Assembly: GCA_035654355.1 (NCBI GenBank)
Contig: DASRXC010000171.1
Coordinates: 1-31,870 of the forward strand
Direction: 5' to 3'
Origin: JAFAHD01 sp035654355
GTDB taxonomy: Bacteria > Vulcanimicrobiota > Vulcanimicrobiia > Eremiobacterales > Eremiobacteraceae
Length of the DNA: 31,870 nucleotides
In this document: piece by piece, positions 1 to 7,560 of the stretch
Layout of the letters: every line of letters starts with the position of its first letter
Position numbering within the stretch: position 1 is the first letter of the stretch
Notes under the pieces: model-generated
Databases searched by the model: none
Told to the model about the DNA's origin: nothing
What the model saw: the letters and a program-made list of their open reading frames with translations, nothing else
Position numbers and translations under genes: made by a program

Positions 1-215
1 CCGATGGATCGCAGTCGTTTGCCGCGCTGCTGGACGGAGCGGTCGGCGCATTGCGACAAGCTGACACCGCGGCCCAAGCGGTCGCGCTCGGTCACGGCGA
101 CATCGCGCAAGCCGCGGTTGCGCGCGCAAAAGCGGATGTCGCGCTTGAGGTCGCAGCGATCACCGCATCACGAGTGAGCGGCGCCGTCAACGCGCTGCTG
201 CAGACGCAGGTATGA
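1..215 (+). CDS. fliE: Flagellar hook-basal body protein FliE (3' part)
   Basis: The reading frame is open from base 3 to a TGA at 213-215 and gives 70 C-terminal residues; the start lies upstream of the window. FliE is the small rod/MS-ring junction protein of the flagellar basal body, exported by the type III apparatus. The visible part has the family pattern: SFAALLDGAV near the start, then a helical stretch ALGHGDIAQAAVARAKADVAL, where FliE usually has a G(E/D).hevm.A.qKA..al motif, and a terminal LLQTQV resembling the usual IMRMQV ending. It lies 4 bp ahead of fliF, the normal gene order. A FliE-like protein of a non-flagellar system is the alternative; FliE argues for a flagellum. Confidence 0.75.
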   Translation, partial: DGSQSFAALLDGAVGALRQADTAAQAVALGHGDIAQAAVARAKADVALEVAAITASRVSGAVNALLQTQV

Positions 216-219
216 GTCC

Positions 220-1638
220 ATGCTCGCGCGCCTGCCCGCATCGATGCCGCGTCTGGTCGAGGATTGCGTCGTTTGGGTGCACCGGCGGCGCACGCCAGTG
301 GTTGCGGCGGCGTGCGGCCTGGCGCTAATCGCGGCAGCGATCGCATTGTACGCGAGCAACACCGCGGCCGTTCCTTTGTTCGATGCGCCGCTGCATGCAA
401 GTCAGACCGCTGAAATCGCGCAAACGCTTACGCTCTGGAATGAACCGTTCACGACTGGTGGAAAAGGAGATGCGGTTCTCGTGCCTGCCCACCGGAAGCG
501 CGAGATCTTGATGCGGCTCACGCTCGCCGGACTTCCCCACGGGTACGTGCCGACCAGCGCGGATGTTCTTGACGCACAAGACAACCCGCTCACGCCGCCC
601 GAGATCATAAACGATCGCCGGCGAGCCGGCATCGAAGGCGACCTGGTTTCGAGTTTGCGCCGAATCGATGGCGTTTCGGACGCGGCCGTGGTGATCGCGC
701 CTGCGACGGGCGACTCGTTCGCCGATTCGAGCGAGCGCTCGCCGCCGAGCGCCAGCGTTCAGCTGATCCTCGCCGCGGGCGCACGCTTAGGAGCAAGCGA
801 GGTTGCCGGAATCCGGCGTTTCGTCGCAGCCGGTTATCCCGGGCTGACCGCCGATCGCGTCACGGTCGTCGATGGCACCGGCACGCTGCTCGGCGCCATT
901 CCCGATCAAGTGTCCAGCCGCGAGTCGCGTGTCCAAGCCAACGTGCAGTCTGCACTCGATGCGTCGCTCGGCGCCGGCGTCGCGATCGTGCGCGTGAGTG
1001 TTCGCACCGCCGGCAGCGAGCAGTCTGTCCAAAGCACGCGCGTCGTACCGCACGGCCTTTTGGACGCCGACCTAGGACGAGAAACCGGAAACGAACAGGG
1101 TCGCAAGCTCGCAAAGGAACGGACGACGCGCCACTACGCATACGACACGATCGTCGAACGGCGCACGACCGCTGCCGACGCCATCGCGCGGATTTCGGTG
1201 GCGGTTTTTCTCGACGCGGCGCGAGTCGATCAAACGCGTGCGCCGGCGATCGCCGCTCTCGTGCGTGCATCCGCCGGAGCGGATCTCGAGTCCGGTGACG
1301 ACGTCGTCGTCGATGCCGTGCCGTTCGCACCGCGCACCTCAGCGGTCATCGCGACCGGACCGGCATCGATCGCGCCGTCGGTGTTGCCGGCCGCCGCGGT
1401 TGCAATGGTCGCCGCAGCGCTCGGATTCACATTGTGGCCGCAGCGACGCCGGACGGCAGTCGATCCGGCGGTCGCTCGCATGCGCACAGCGCTGGAACGA
1501 GAGTCGCCGCGCACCGTCGCATACGTGCTCTCGACTCTGCCGGAGGCGATTCGCGCGCGCGTTCTTGCATCGTACAACCCGCCGTGCCGTGCGCGCATTG
1601 AGGAGCATCTTTACCGTGAGCAGCAGCGGCGCGTTTGA
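220..1638 (+). CDS. fliF: Flagellar MS-ring protein FliF, short form with FliG-like tail
   Basis: FliF forms the inner-membrane MS ring on which the export gate and C ring are built. The 472-residue product is shorter than typical FliF (about 530-570). It has a membrane segment near residues 27-46, then the YscJ/FliF ring-building region: PLFDAPL, VLVPAHRKREILMRLTLAGLP, the RAGIEGDL block where FliF has RALEGEL, ASVQLIL, and RVTVVDGTGTLLG. A periplasmic FliF C-domain follows, then a second membrane segment at about 388-406. The cytoplasmic tail (407-472) contains ESPRTVAYVLSTLPE, which aligns without gaps to the EHPQTIALIL motif region of FliG. It follows fliE by 4 bp and overlaps fliH by 23 bp; no fliG stands between. 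FliF is preferred over SctJ because of the length and two membrane segments. Confidence 0.85.
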   Translation: MLARLPASMPRLVEDCVVWVHRRRTPVVAAACGLALIAAAIALYASNTAAVPLFDAPLHASQTAEIAQTLTLWNEPFTTGGKGDAVLVPAHRKREILMRLTLAGLPHGYVPTSADVLDAQDNPLTPPEIINDRRRAGIEGDLVSSLRRIDGVSDAAVVIAPATGDSFADSSERSPPSASVQLILAAGARLGASEVAGIRRFVAAGYPGLTADRVTVVDGTGTLLGAIPDQVSSRESRVQANVQSALDASLGAGVAIVRVSVRTAGSEQSVQSTRVVPHGLLDADLGRETGNEQGRKLAKERTTRHYAYDTIVERRTTAADAIARISVAVFLDAARVDQTRAPAIAALVRASAGADLESGDDVVVDAVPFAPRTSAVIATGPASIAPSVLPAAAVAMVAAALGFTLWPQRRRTAVDPAVARMRTALERESPRTVAYVLSTLPEAIRARVLASYNPPCRARIEEHLYREQQRRV

Positions 1639-2155
1639 AGCGTTCCAACCTCGGCGTGTGCACATTGCAGAGCCGATCGCTGCGGTCGAGCCGGAACGTG
1701 CCGCAGAAGAGCCCGCCCAAAAGCCTGACGCCCCTGCAAGCACGTTTGAATCCGGTGACGCCGATGCCGGTGTTTTCGAGACGGCCGTCGCGCCAACCGC
1801 GCTTGCGAACGCGGAGCCCGGATTTGACGAAGAGCGTTACGCCGCGGACGTTCGCGAGGAAGCCATTCGTTTTGCCACGATCGCAACGGCACGCGCACTG
1901 CGTTCAGCTCTACGCGACGCGATGATATTGACCCACTACGTCGATGACGCGCTGCGGGCATGCGGGAGGCCAGTGCACGCAGCCGTTCGCCTTCATCCGG
2001 ATGACGCGATTGTGTATCGCCCGCAACGCGGTGTCCGAATCGTCGCGGACCCTTCTCTCGTTCGCGGCGCGCTCGCGGTGGATTATCCGGACGGCACCAT
2101 TGGCGCAACCGTCGACGAGCGCGCTGCGTTGCTCGTGCGCGCCGCCTGCGTATGA
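1616..2155 (+). CDS. fliH: FliH/SctL-like stator of the export ATPase
   Basis: About 179 residues, starting at a GTG inside the end of fliF with GAGGAG 10 bp upstream. The reading frame stays open further upstream inside fliF, but there it is only a shadow of fliF. FliH binds and regulates the FliI ATPase and tethers it to the export gate and C ring. The N-terminus is acidic and Pro/Ala-rich with low complexity, as in FliH. The middle (EERYAADVREEAIRFATIATARAL) is helical, and the C-terminus matches the conserved end of the family: ADPSLVRGALAVDYPDGTIGA followed by a helical DERAALL. Position between fliF and fliI and the ATGA overlap with fliI support the call. SctL of an injectisome is the alternative. 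Confidence 0.75.
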   Translation: MSSSGAFEAFQPRRVHIAEPIAAVEPERAAEEPAQKPDAPASTFESGDADAGVFETAVAPTALANAEPGFDEERYAADVREEAIRFATIATARALRSALRDAMILTHYVDDALRACGRPVHAAVRLHPDDAIVYRPQRGVRIVADPSLVRGALAVDYPDGTIGATVDERAALLVRAACV

Positions 2156-3489
2156 CGCGCAAACGTCCGTGTCTGCCGGTCAGCTTCGAGCACGCCAATG
2201 GCCTGATCCATTGCGGAACCGTCTCGAGCGTCTCTCGCGATATCGTTTCGCTCGCCGGCCCGTCGCTGCGCGCCGGCGATGTCGTCGCATTCGGCGATGA
2301 GCCTAGCGAGTACAAAATCGCTGCCCAGGTCACCCGGGTCAACGCCCATGGCGCGACCTGCGTACCGCTGACGGACATCGATGGCCTGCGTGTGGGTGAT
2401 CCGTATCGCTGCGAGGGCGGCAGAGTGGGCGCATATGTCGGCGCGGCATTGCTGGGCCGCGAACTCGATGCATGGGGCCGAAATCTCGCGAGCCAGCCGT
2501 GCGTGGGGGCGATGGTGATCCCGCTTCGCTCTGGACCGGTCCCCGCAGGTGTGCGCGTGCCGATCCGTCAGGTGCTGCGCACGGGTGTGGCGGCGATCGA
2601 TGCATTCGCGACGATCGGAGCCGGCCAGCGCATCGCGATCGTCGCAGGGGCGGGGGTCGGCAAAACCACGCTGCTGCACACGCTTGTCGAGCACGCCGAC
2701 GTCGATGTCAGAGTCGTCGCGCTCATCGGTGAGCGCGGCAGGGAACTTGAAGAAGCATCGCGCCGCCTTCGTTCATCGCCACACTGGGATTCGACATCTC
2801 TCTATTGCACGACATCCGATGCGCGCCCATCAGAACGTTATGCGGCGGCGCGCAGCGCGACCGCGCAAGCGGAATGGCTGTGCCGCAATGGGCGTCGTGT
2901 GCTGCTCGCGGTCGATTCAATGACGCGCGTTGCCCAAGCGTGGCGCGAAACTGCGTTGTCAGCTGGCGAGCCTCCGGCCGCTCGCGGCCATCCCCCCTCG
3001 CTGGTCCGCGCTCTAGCGGCGTTGCTCGAACGCGCCGGCGCGCGCACCGATGGCTCGATCACCGCGATTTATACCGTCCTTGTCGAAGGTGACGATCCCA
3101 ACGAGCCGGTCACCGATGCACTCCGTGCCATGTTGGACGGCCAGATCGCGCTCTCGCGGGCGCACGCGGATGCCGGATGTCACCCGGCGATCGACGTCTT
3201 GCGCTCCCTAAGCCGTGTTATGCCGGACATCGTCAGCGCCGGCCACGCCGCCGACGCGGCTCTCGTTCGCCGAGCGCTTTCTACATTAGAAGATGCGAGC
3301 GATCTCATGGCAGTCGGAGCGTATCGCGAGGGAAACGACGAGTGGCTCGATACTTGCGTTGAGTCACGCGACCAGATCGAGGCTCTCATCTTCAGCGATG
3401 CCGCGCACGGCAGTGACCCGGTGGTCGAGTTGGCCGCAATCGCACAACATTTGCGACGGACCCCTGTACCGTCACCCGTGCGTGCGTGA
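2152..3489 (+). CDS. fliI: Flagellum-specific export ATPase FliI
   Basis: A 445-residue ATPase of the F1-beta-like type III export family that unfolds and feeds substrates to the export gate. It has the Walker A motif GAGVGKT at residues 166-172, followed by the family signature GERGRELEE, Walker B LLAVDSMTR, the long TDGSITAIYTVLVEGDDPNEP block and the GQIALSR...HPAIDVLRSLSRV block, all in the usual order. The start ATG overlaps the fliH stop (ATGA), so translation is probably coupled. Length is normal for FliI/SctN. fliJ, which normally follows, is not present: the next start is 47 bp downstream and encodes a transglycosylase. Confidence 0.93.
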   Translation: MTRKRPCLPVSFEHANGLIHCGTVSSVSRDIVSLAGPSLRAGDVVAFGDEPSEYKIAAQVTRVNAHGATCVPLTDIDGLRVGDPYRCEGGRVGAYVGAALLGRELDAWGRNLASQPCVGAMVIPLRSGPVPAGVRVPIRQVLRTGVAAIDAFATIGAGQRIAIVAGAGVGKTTLLHTLVEHADVDVRVVALIGERGRELEEASRRLRSSPHWDSTSLYCTTSDARPSERYAAARSATAQAEWLCRNGRRVLLAVDSMTRVAQAWRETALSAGEPPAARGHPPSLVRALAALLERAGARTDGSITAIYTVLVEGDDPNEPVTDALRAMLDGQIALSRAHADAGCHPAIDVLRSLSRVMPDIVSAGHAADAALVRRALSTLEDASDLMAVGAYREGNDEWLDTCVESRDQIEALIFSDAAHGSDPVVELAAIAQHLRRTPVPSPVRA

Positions 3490-3536
3490 TACAGTACACC
3501 GCATCGCCGCGTCGCGCGGCAACAGGAGGTCATCGC

Positions 3537-4286
3537 ATGAGTGTTCCCGCCAACCAGATGCTCAGCTCGCCGGAGACGGTCGAGTGGACGCTGCCGATCG
3601 CCCGCCGTCCGTGGCCGCTGGAGATGCTCGATCCGCAGCCGGCGACTCCCTGGTCTGAGATCGGTGGGGATTCGGTCCCGACGCAACCGTTTGCGGATGG
3701 CATGCAGTCGACGAGCGCCGCTCCAGCGCAAAACCTCTGCACGCTGATCGCCCAACTGTCGCGTCAGTTGCGCGCGATGGAGCGGACATTTCTGGGCGCG
3801 TTGCGCGATCTCGCGGCTAGCGCGCGCAGCGTCGCGTCGAGCGGCAACGCGCAAGCACCGCAGCAAAACGCGCACACTCATGCGTCACAGGCTGCGAACC
3901 CGTATGACGGCTTGATTCGCCGAACGGCCGCGCGCAACGATCTCGATCCTGCGCTGCTCACGGCGGTCATCAAACAAGAGTCTGGATTCGATCCGTCCGC
4001 GCGCTCCAACGCAGGCGCGATGGGCTTGATGCAGCTTATGCCCAACACCGCGAAATCGCTTGGGGTGAAAAACGCATACGACCCGGCCCAAAACCTCGAA
4101 GGCGGCGCGAAGATGCTGCGCGGCTTGATCGATCGATACGGCGGTCGGCTCGACCTCGCATTGGCTGCGTACAACGCGGGCTCAGGTGCAGTCGACAAGT
4201 ATCACGGCATGCCGCCGTTCGCCGAGACGCGCTCGTACGTCCAAGCCATCCTCGGCGACTATAAGACCAGCGCATTGCGGGCCTGA
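3537..4286 (+). CDS. Lytic transglycosylase (SLT domain), no signal peptide
   Basis: A 249-residue protein. The ATG at 3537 is chosen because AGGAGG lies 7 bp upstream (3524-3529), the best ribosome site in the region; a GTG at 3486 overlapping the fliI stop is open but has no such site. Residues 1-120 are low-complexity with a short helix around QLSRQLRAMERTFL. Residues 124-245 are an SLT (GH23) domain with the catalytic Glu148 in VIKQESGFDP, then GAMGLMQLMP and LALAAYNAGSGAV. It cleaves peptidoglycan glycan strands. No Sec signal or membrane segment is visible, so passage through the adjacent type III apparatus, as for the muramidase FlgJ, is a reasonable inference. It probably opens the wall for the rod. 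Confidence 0.88.
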   Translation: MSVPANQMLSSPETVEWTLPIARRPWPLEMLDPQPATPWSEIGGDSVPTQPFADGMQSTSAAPAQNLCTLIAQLSRQLRAMERTFLGALRDLAASARSVASSGNAQAPQQNAHTHASQAANPYDGLIRRTAARNDLDPALLTAVIKQESGFDPSARSNAGAMGLMQLMPNTAKSLGVKNAYDPAQNLEGGAKMLRGLIDRYGGRLDLALAAYNAGSGAVDKYHGMPPFAETRSYVQAILGDYKTSALRA

Positions 4287-4289
4287 TCC

Positions 4290-4319
4290 TTGACACGGCC
4301 GCCGCTCCGGGGCTAGACT
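4290..4319 (+). promoter_or_regulatory. Sigma70-like promoter of the metal ABC operon
   Basis: A perfect -35 TTGACA (4290-4295), an 18-bp spacer and -10 TAGACT (4314-4319), starting 3 bp after the transglycosylase stop. Transcription would begin near 4326, inside the palindrome described next. This is the clearest promoter in the window. Confidence 0.7.
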
Positions 4320-4342
4320 TATCGAGAATGATTCTCGATAAG
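4318..4342. promoter_or_regulatory. Fur/Zur-type operator palindrome
   Basis: A perfect 12-1-12 inverted repeat running from CTTATCGAGAAT through a central G to ATTCTCGATAAG. The core GAGAATGATTCTC resembles Zur/Fur boxes, in particular the AATGATT centre that I recall for actinobacterial Zur sites. It overlaps the last two bases of the -10, the predicted start of transcription and the first in-frame ATG (4328). The Fur-family gene at the end of the same operon is the obvious ligand, giving autoregulated repression when metal is plentiful. Confidence 0.8.
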
Positions 4343-4354
4343 GAACCAGCGCGC

Positions 4355-5263
4355 GTGCCTGCCGCGACAGCGGTCCTGGTAGGGATCCTCGCGCTCGGTG
4401 GCTGCTCCGGACACGCGCCGGCTCCGAGCGCCACGGCGACCGGGCCTTCGCGTGTCGCCGTCGCCGCAAGCATCTCGACCATCGCCGCGCTCGTCAAAGC
4501 GGTCGGTGGTGACCACATCACGGTCGTGAGCATAGTGCCGGTCGGCGCATCACCCGAGACGTACGATCCGTCACCACGCGATCTCGTCGAGCTGGCCAAC
4601 GCGCAGCTGATCGTCAAGAACGGCGCGGGGCTCGAACTGTGGCTCGACAAGGTCCTTCACAACGTCGCAAAGCCGACGGCGAAGGTCATCGTGCTTTCAG
4701 ACGGCCTGCCGATCCAGGGCGCCGGCGGTCCCGGCCAACCGGGCAATCCGCATCTTTGGCTCAACGTCGCCTATGCGCAAGTCTATGTCCAACGAATTGC
4801 CAACGCGCTGCGCGAGGTCGATCCCGCCAACGCGTCCGCGTACACCGCGAACGAGCACGCGGAGATCCAACGCCTTGCAAAACTCGACTCTTGGATCCAC
4901 TGGCGAATCTCCTCGATCCCCTCAGCGCAGCGCACGATGATCACGTTCCACGACGCGTGGTTCTATTTCGACGTGCGTTACGGTCTGCGCGACGTCGGCG
5001 CGATCGAGCCCTCCCCCGGGCAAGCTCCGTCTGCCGCGTACCTCGCCGCGCTGATCAATCAGGCGCGCGCCAATCACGTGAAGGCCGTGTTCGCCGAGCC
5101 CCAGTTCTCACCGAAGCTCGCACAGCAGCTCGCCGCAAGCGCTGGGATCAAGACGGTCACCGATCTTTACGACGACACGTTGGGCACCACGCCGTCGCTG
5201 CAGACCTACGAGGGCATGATGCAGTACGACGTCGACACGATCGTGAAAGCGCTAACGTCATGA
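4355..5263 (+). CDS. znuA: Zinc/manganese ABC transporter substrate-binding lipoprotein
   Basis: A cluster A-I metal-binding protein (ZnuA/MntA/TroA family) that captures the ion outside the inner membrane. I place the start at GTG 4355 because it gives a clean lipoprotein signal (hydrophobic stretch, then LALGGC) with AGGA 10 bp upstream. An ATG at 4328 is in frame but lies within the operator and adds an acidic MILDKEPAR leader. From the GTG, candidate ligands are Glu68 in SPETYDP (normally His), His133 in NPHLWL, His199 in FHDAW and Asp273/274 in LYDDTLG. There is no His-rich loop between the first two ligand regions. Its stop overlaps the start of the ATPase (ATGA). Confidence 0.88.
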   Translation: MPAATAVLVGILALGGCSGHAPAPSATATGPSRVAVAASISTIAALVKAVGGDHITVVSIVPVGASPETYDPSPRDLVELANAQLIVKNGAGLELWLDKVLHNVAKPTAKVIVLSDGLPIQGAGGPGQPGNPHLWLNVAYAQVYVQRIANALREVDPANASAYTANEHAEIQRLAKLDSWIHWRISSIPSAQRTMITFHDAWFYFDVRYGLRDVGAIEPSPGQAPSAAYLAALINQARANHVKAVFAEPQFSPKLAQQLAASAGIKTVTDLYDDTLGTTPSLQTYEGMMQYDVDTIVKALTS

Positions 5264-6168
5264 AAGAAACCCACGAACACGACCACACCCACGTCGCACC
5301 GAGCGAGCCGAGCGTGCCGCAAGATCACAGCCACGCGATGCCGGCGGCCGCGCCGCACCTGCACGATCACGTCGATCATCGCCCGGCGCAGATCGGCCCC
5401 GCTGAGCGAGAGGCGCAATCGGCCATCGTCTGCGAGGGAATGTGCGCCGGCTACTTCGGCCGCGACGTGCTCGATGAAGTCTCGTTCAGCGTGAAGCGCG
5501 GCGAGTTCATCGGCATCATCGGGCCGAACGGCTCGGGCAAGTCGACGCTGCTCAAAGTCATCACGGGGCTGCTCGCGCCGCAGTGCGGCTACGTCGAGGT
5601 GCTGGGCGAGCCGCCCGGACAGGCGCCAGGCCTTGGCTGTGTGCCGCAGATCGAGGCAGTGAATTGGTCGTTTCCTGTCACCGTGTTCGACGTCGTTCTC
5701 ATGGGCGTTTACGGCAAGCTCGGATTGTTCAAGCGCCCTGGGGAGGCGGACCGGCGCGCGACGCTCGCCGCGCTCGACGAAGTCGGCATGCGCGACTATG
5801 CTGACGCGCAGATCGGTGAGCTTTCGGGCGGGCAGCAGCAGCGCGTGTTCGTCGCGCGCTCGCTGGTGCAAAACCCAAAGCTGCTCTTGCTGGACGAACC
5901 GATCGCCGGCGTCGATGCGACCAGCCAGCACGCGATCTTCACGTTGCTCGAAGAGCGCCAGAAAGCGGGCATGACCATCGTCGCGACGACGCACGATCTC
6001 TCGTGCGTCGCCACCTGGTTCGACAAAGTGCTCTGTCTCAACCACCGCGTCATCGCCTACGGGCCGCCTGACCAGGTGCTCACCGAAGAGACGCTCTCGG
6101 CGACCTTCGGCAGCCACGTCCTCGTCGTGCCCGAAGCGCAGTCCGCGGTTCGCTCCGCGCAGATCTGA
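5260..6168 (+). CDS. znuC: Metal ABC transporter ATPase with His-rich N-terminus
   Basis: A 302-residue ATPase that powers Zn/Mn import. Walker A GPNGSGKST is at residues 88-96; then come the Q-loop near PQIEAVNWSFP, signature LSGGQQQR, Walker B LLLLDEP, and a switch His in TTHDLS. These are typical of ZnuC/MntB ATPases (family members often begin directly at the ABC domain). Here about 50 residues precede it, of which the first 42 contain ten histidines (ETHEHDHTHV, DHSHAM, PHLHDHVDH). That is probably a cytosolic metal-binding extension. The reading frame is open far upstream inside znuA, but the ATG overlapping the znuA stop is the sensible start. Confidence 0.93.
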   Translation: MKETHEHDHTHVAPSEPSVPQDHSHAMPAAAPHLHDHVDHRPAQIGPAEREAQSAIVCEGMCAGYFGRDVLDEVSFSVKRGEFIGIIGPNGSGKSTLLKVITGLLAPQCGYVEVLGEPPGQAPGLGCVPQIEAVNWSFPVTVFDVVLMGVYGKLGLFKRPGEADRRATLAALDEVGMRDYADAQIGELSGGQQQRVFVARSLVQNPKLLLLDEPIAGVDATSQHAIFTLLEERQKAGMTIVATTHDLSCVATWFDKVLCLNHRVIAYGPPDQVLTEETLSATFGSHVLVVPEAQSAVRSAQI

Positions 6169-6172
6169 CAGG

Positions 6173-7063
6173 ATGGATTTCTTGCTGACGCCCCTGCAGC
6201 AGGATTTCATGGTGCGCGCGCTCATCGCGTCGACGCTGATCGGCCTCGTATGCAGCGTCGTCGGGGTCTACGTCGTGCTGCGCAACCTGTCGTTCATCGG
6301 GGACGGCATCGCGCACGCCTCGTTCGCGGGCATCGTCATCGCGTATCTCTTCAAATTCAACCTCTATGTCGGCGGATTGATCGTCGCGGTGTTGACCGCG
6401 CTAGGCATCGGCGCTGTGAGCCGGCGCTCCGACGTCTCGCTCGACACCGCCATCGGCGTGATGTTCACGGCCGTGTTCGCGCTCGGCGTGCTGCTGATGT
6501 CGCGCGTGCGCAACTACGTGGTCGACCTGCAAGATTTCTTGTTCGGCAACGTGCTGTCAGTCGACCGCACCGACATCTTGCTCATCGCCGGGCTGACGAT
6601 CGGCGTGCTGCTCGTCGTGTTCGCCTTCTACAAAGAGCTGCTGTTCGCGTCGTTCGACCCGGTCATGGCGCAGGCCAGCGGCCTTCCGACCACTGCGTTG
6701 AGCAATCTGCTGCTCGTGATCTTGGCCGTGACGATTATCGTTTCGCTGCAAGCAGCAGGCATCGTGCTCGTCGCCGCGCTGCTCGTGACGCCAGCCGCTG
6801 CCGCGTACCAATTGACGAATCGCTTCGGCACGATGATGGCGGTGTCGGCCGCGATCGGTGTCGGATCGGCGATCATCGGCCTCTATGCATCCTACTATTT
6901 GAATGCCGCCTCCGGGTCGACGATCGTGCTGACCGCAACCCTGTTCTTTTTCGCCGCGATGGCATTCTCGCCGAAGCGGCGCTCGCTGCTCACGCAAGTG
7001 TTGGCTGCGCACCGCCGCGGACAGATGCGGCAGACGCAGCCAGTCATTCCAGCCGGCAGATGA
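6173..7063 (+). CDS. znuB: Metal ABC transporter permease
   Basis: A 296-residue ABC-3 family permease with about eight hydrophobic helices, starting 4 bp after the ATPase stop. It forms the membrane channel for the Zn/Mn ion delivered by the lipoprotein. Typical family features include the N-terminal LTPLQQDFMVRALIASTLIG, LRNLSFIGDGIAHASFAG, and a late LVAALLVTPAAAAYQLT block. The ribosome site is weak (CAGG). Its stop overlaps the following regulator gene start (ATGA), so all four genes appear to be one coupled transcript. Confidence 0.92.
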   Translation: MDFLLTPLQQDFMVRALIASTLIGLVCSVVGVYVVLRNLSFIGDGIAHASFAGIVIAYLFKFNLYVGGLIVAVLTALGIGAVSRRSDVSLDTAIGVMFTAVFALGVLLMSRVRNYVVDLQDFLFGNVLSVDRTDILLIAGLTIGVLLVVFAFYKELLFASFDPVMAQASGLPTTALSNLLLVILAVTIIVSLQAAGIVLVAALLVTPAAAAYQLTNRFGTMMAVSAAIGVGSAIIGLYASYYLNAASGSTIVLTATLFFFAAMAFSPKRRSLLTQVLAAHRRGQMRQTQPVIPAGR

Positions 7064-7491
7064 GCGCGCCGGCGCACGCACAAACTTCCGTGCAAGCCGA
7101 ACTGACGCGCAGCGGGCGACGGCTGACCGCGCAGCGCAAGGCGATCGTCGCCGAGTTCGCACGCCTGCACCGCTATGTCACGCCACAGCAGTTGCATAAG
7201 CGTCTCGCGCAGCGCCGGCCTCCGATCGCGCTGGCAACCGTGTATCGCACCCTCGAGGTCCTCGAAGGCGTCGGCGCGGCCACGCGCGAGCCGCGCGAGC
7301 ACGGCGAAGCATCCTATCTGTTCTGCGCGCCGGCGCACCACCACCACGCGGTCTGCGTCCGCTGCGGCAAGGTGGATGACGTGCCGTGCGGTCCGGTCGA
7401 GTCGCTGGCGCGTTTGCTCTCCGCGCGCCTGCGCTTCAAGCTGCGGCGGCATCGCCTCGAGCTGCACGGCGTGTGCCGGCGCTGCTCGTGA
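7060..7491 (+). CDS. zur: Fur-family metalloregulator, probably Zur
   Basis: A 143-residue Fur-family repressor: winged helix at residues about 12-85 (LTAQRKAIVAEF, then ATVYRTLEVLE recognition helix) and a dimerisation/metal domain. Structural zinc cysteines are C99/C102 (CVRC) and C139/C142 (CRRC), and a HHHH run at 93-96 supplies regulatory ligands. It is the last gene of a zinc/manganese ABC operon whose promoter carries a Fur/Zur-like palindrome, so Zur (zinc-sensing) is the best subfamily guess. Fur (iron) and Mur (manganese) cannot be excluded from sequence alone, but a separate Mn regulator, MntR, follows immediately. Confidence 0.85.
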   Translation: MSAPAHAQTSVQAELTRSGRRLTAQRKAIVAEFARLHRYVTPQQLHKRLAQRRPPIALATVYRTLEVLEGVGAATREPREHGEASYLFCAPAHHHHAVCVRCGKVDDVPCGPVESLARLLSARLRFKLRRHRLELHGVCRRCS

Positions 7492-7538
7492 CCCCAGTCT
7501 CTCGCACGCTCCGCTAGCCGTCACACTCTCGTGACGCC

Positions 7539-7557
7539 GGCAGGCTTTCCGCCTGCC
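7539..7557 (+). terminator. Hairpin after zur, possible terminator without T-run
   Basis: GGCAGGC (7539-7545) and GCCTGCC (7551-7557) form a 7-bp stem with a TTTCC loop. A weaker CGTCAC/GTGACG repeat (7519-7524, 7531-7536) lies just before. No T-run follows, so this is at best a weak or Rho-assisted terminator between zur and mntR. Confidence 0.35.
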
Positions 7558-7560
7558 CGC

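Noticed and set aside
220..4286. Calling the first block a non-flagellar injectisome
   Set aside because: FliE and a FliF-length ring protein with two membrane segments favour a flagellar origin; no secretin or needle gene is visible.
5206..6225. Minus-strand open frame opposite the ABC ATPase
   Set aside because: Shadow of the ATPase gene; no domain or motif.
6250..7059. Upstream extension of the Fur-family gene inside the permease
   Set aside because: The translation before 7060 is Arg-rich shadow sequence; the ATG overlapping the permease stop starts a normal-length Fur protein.
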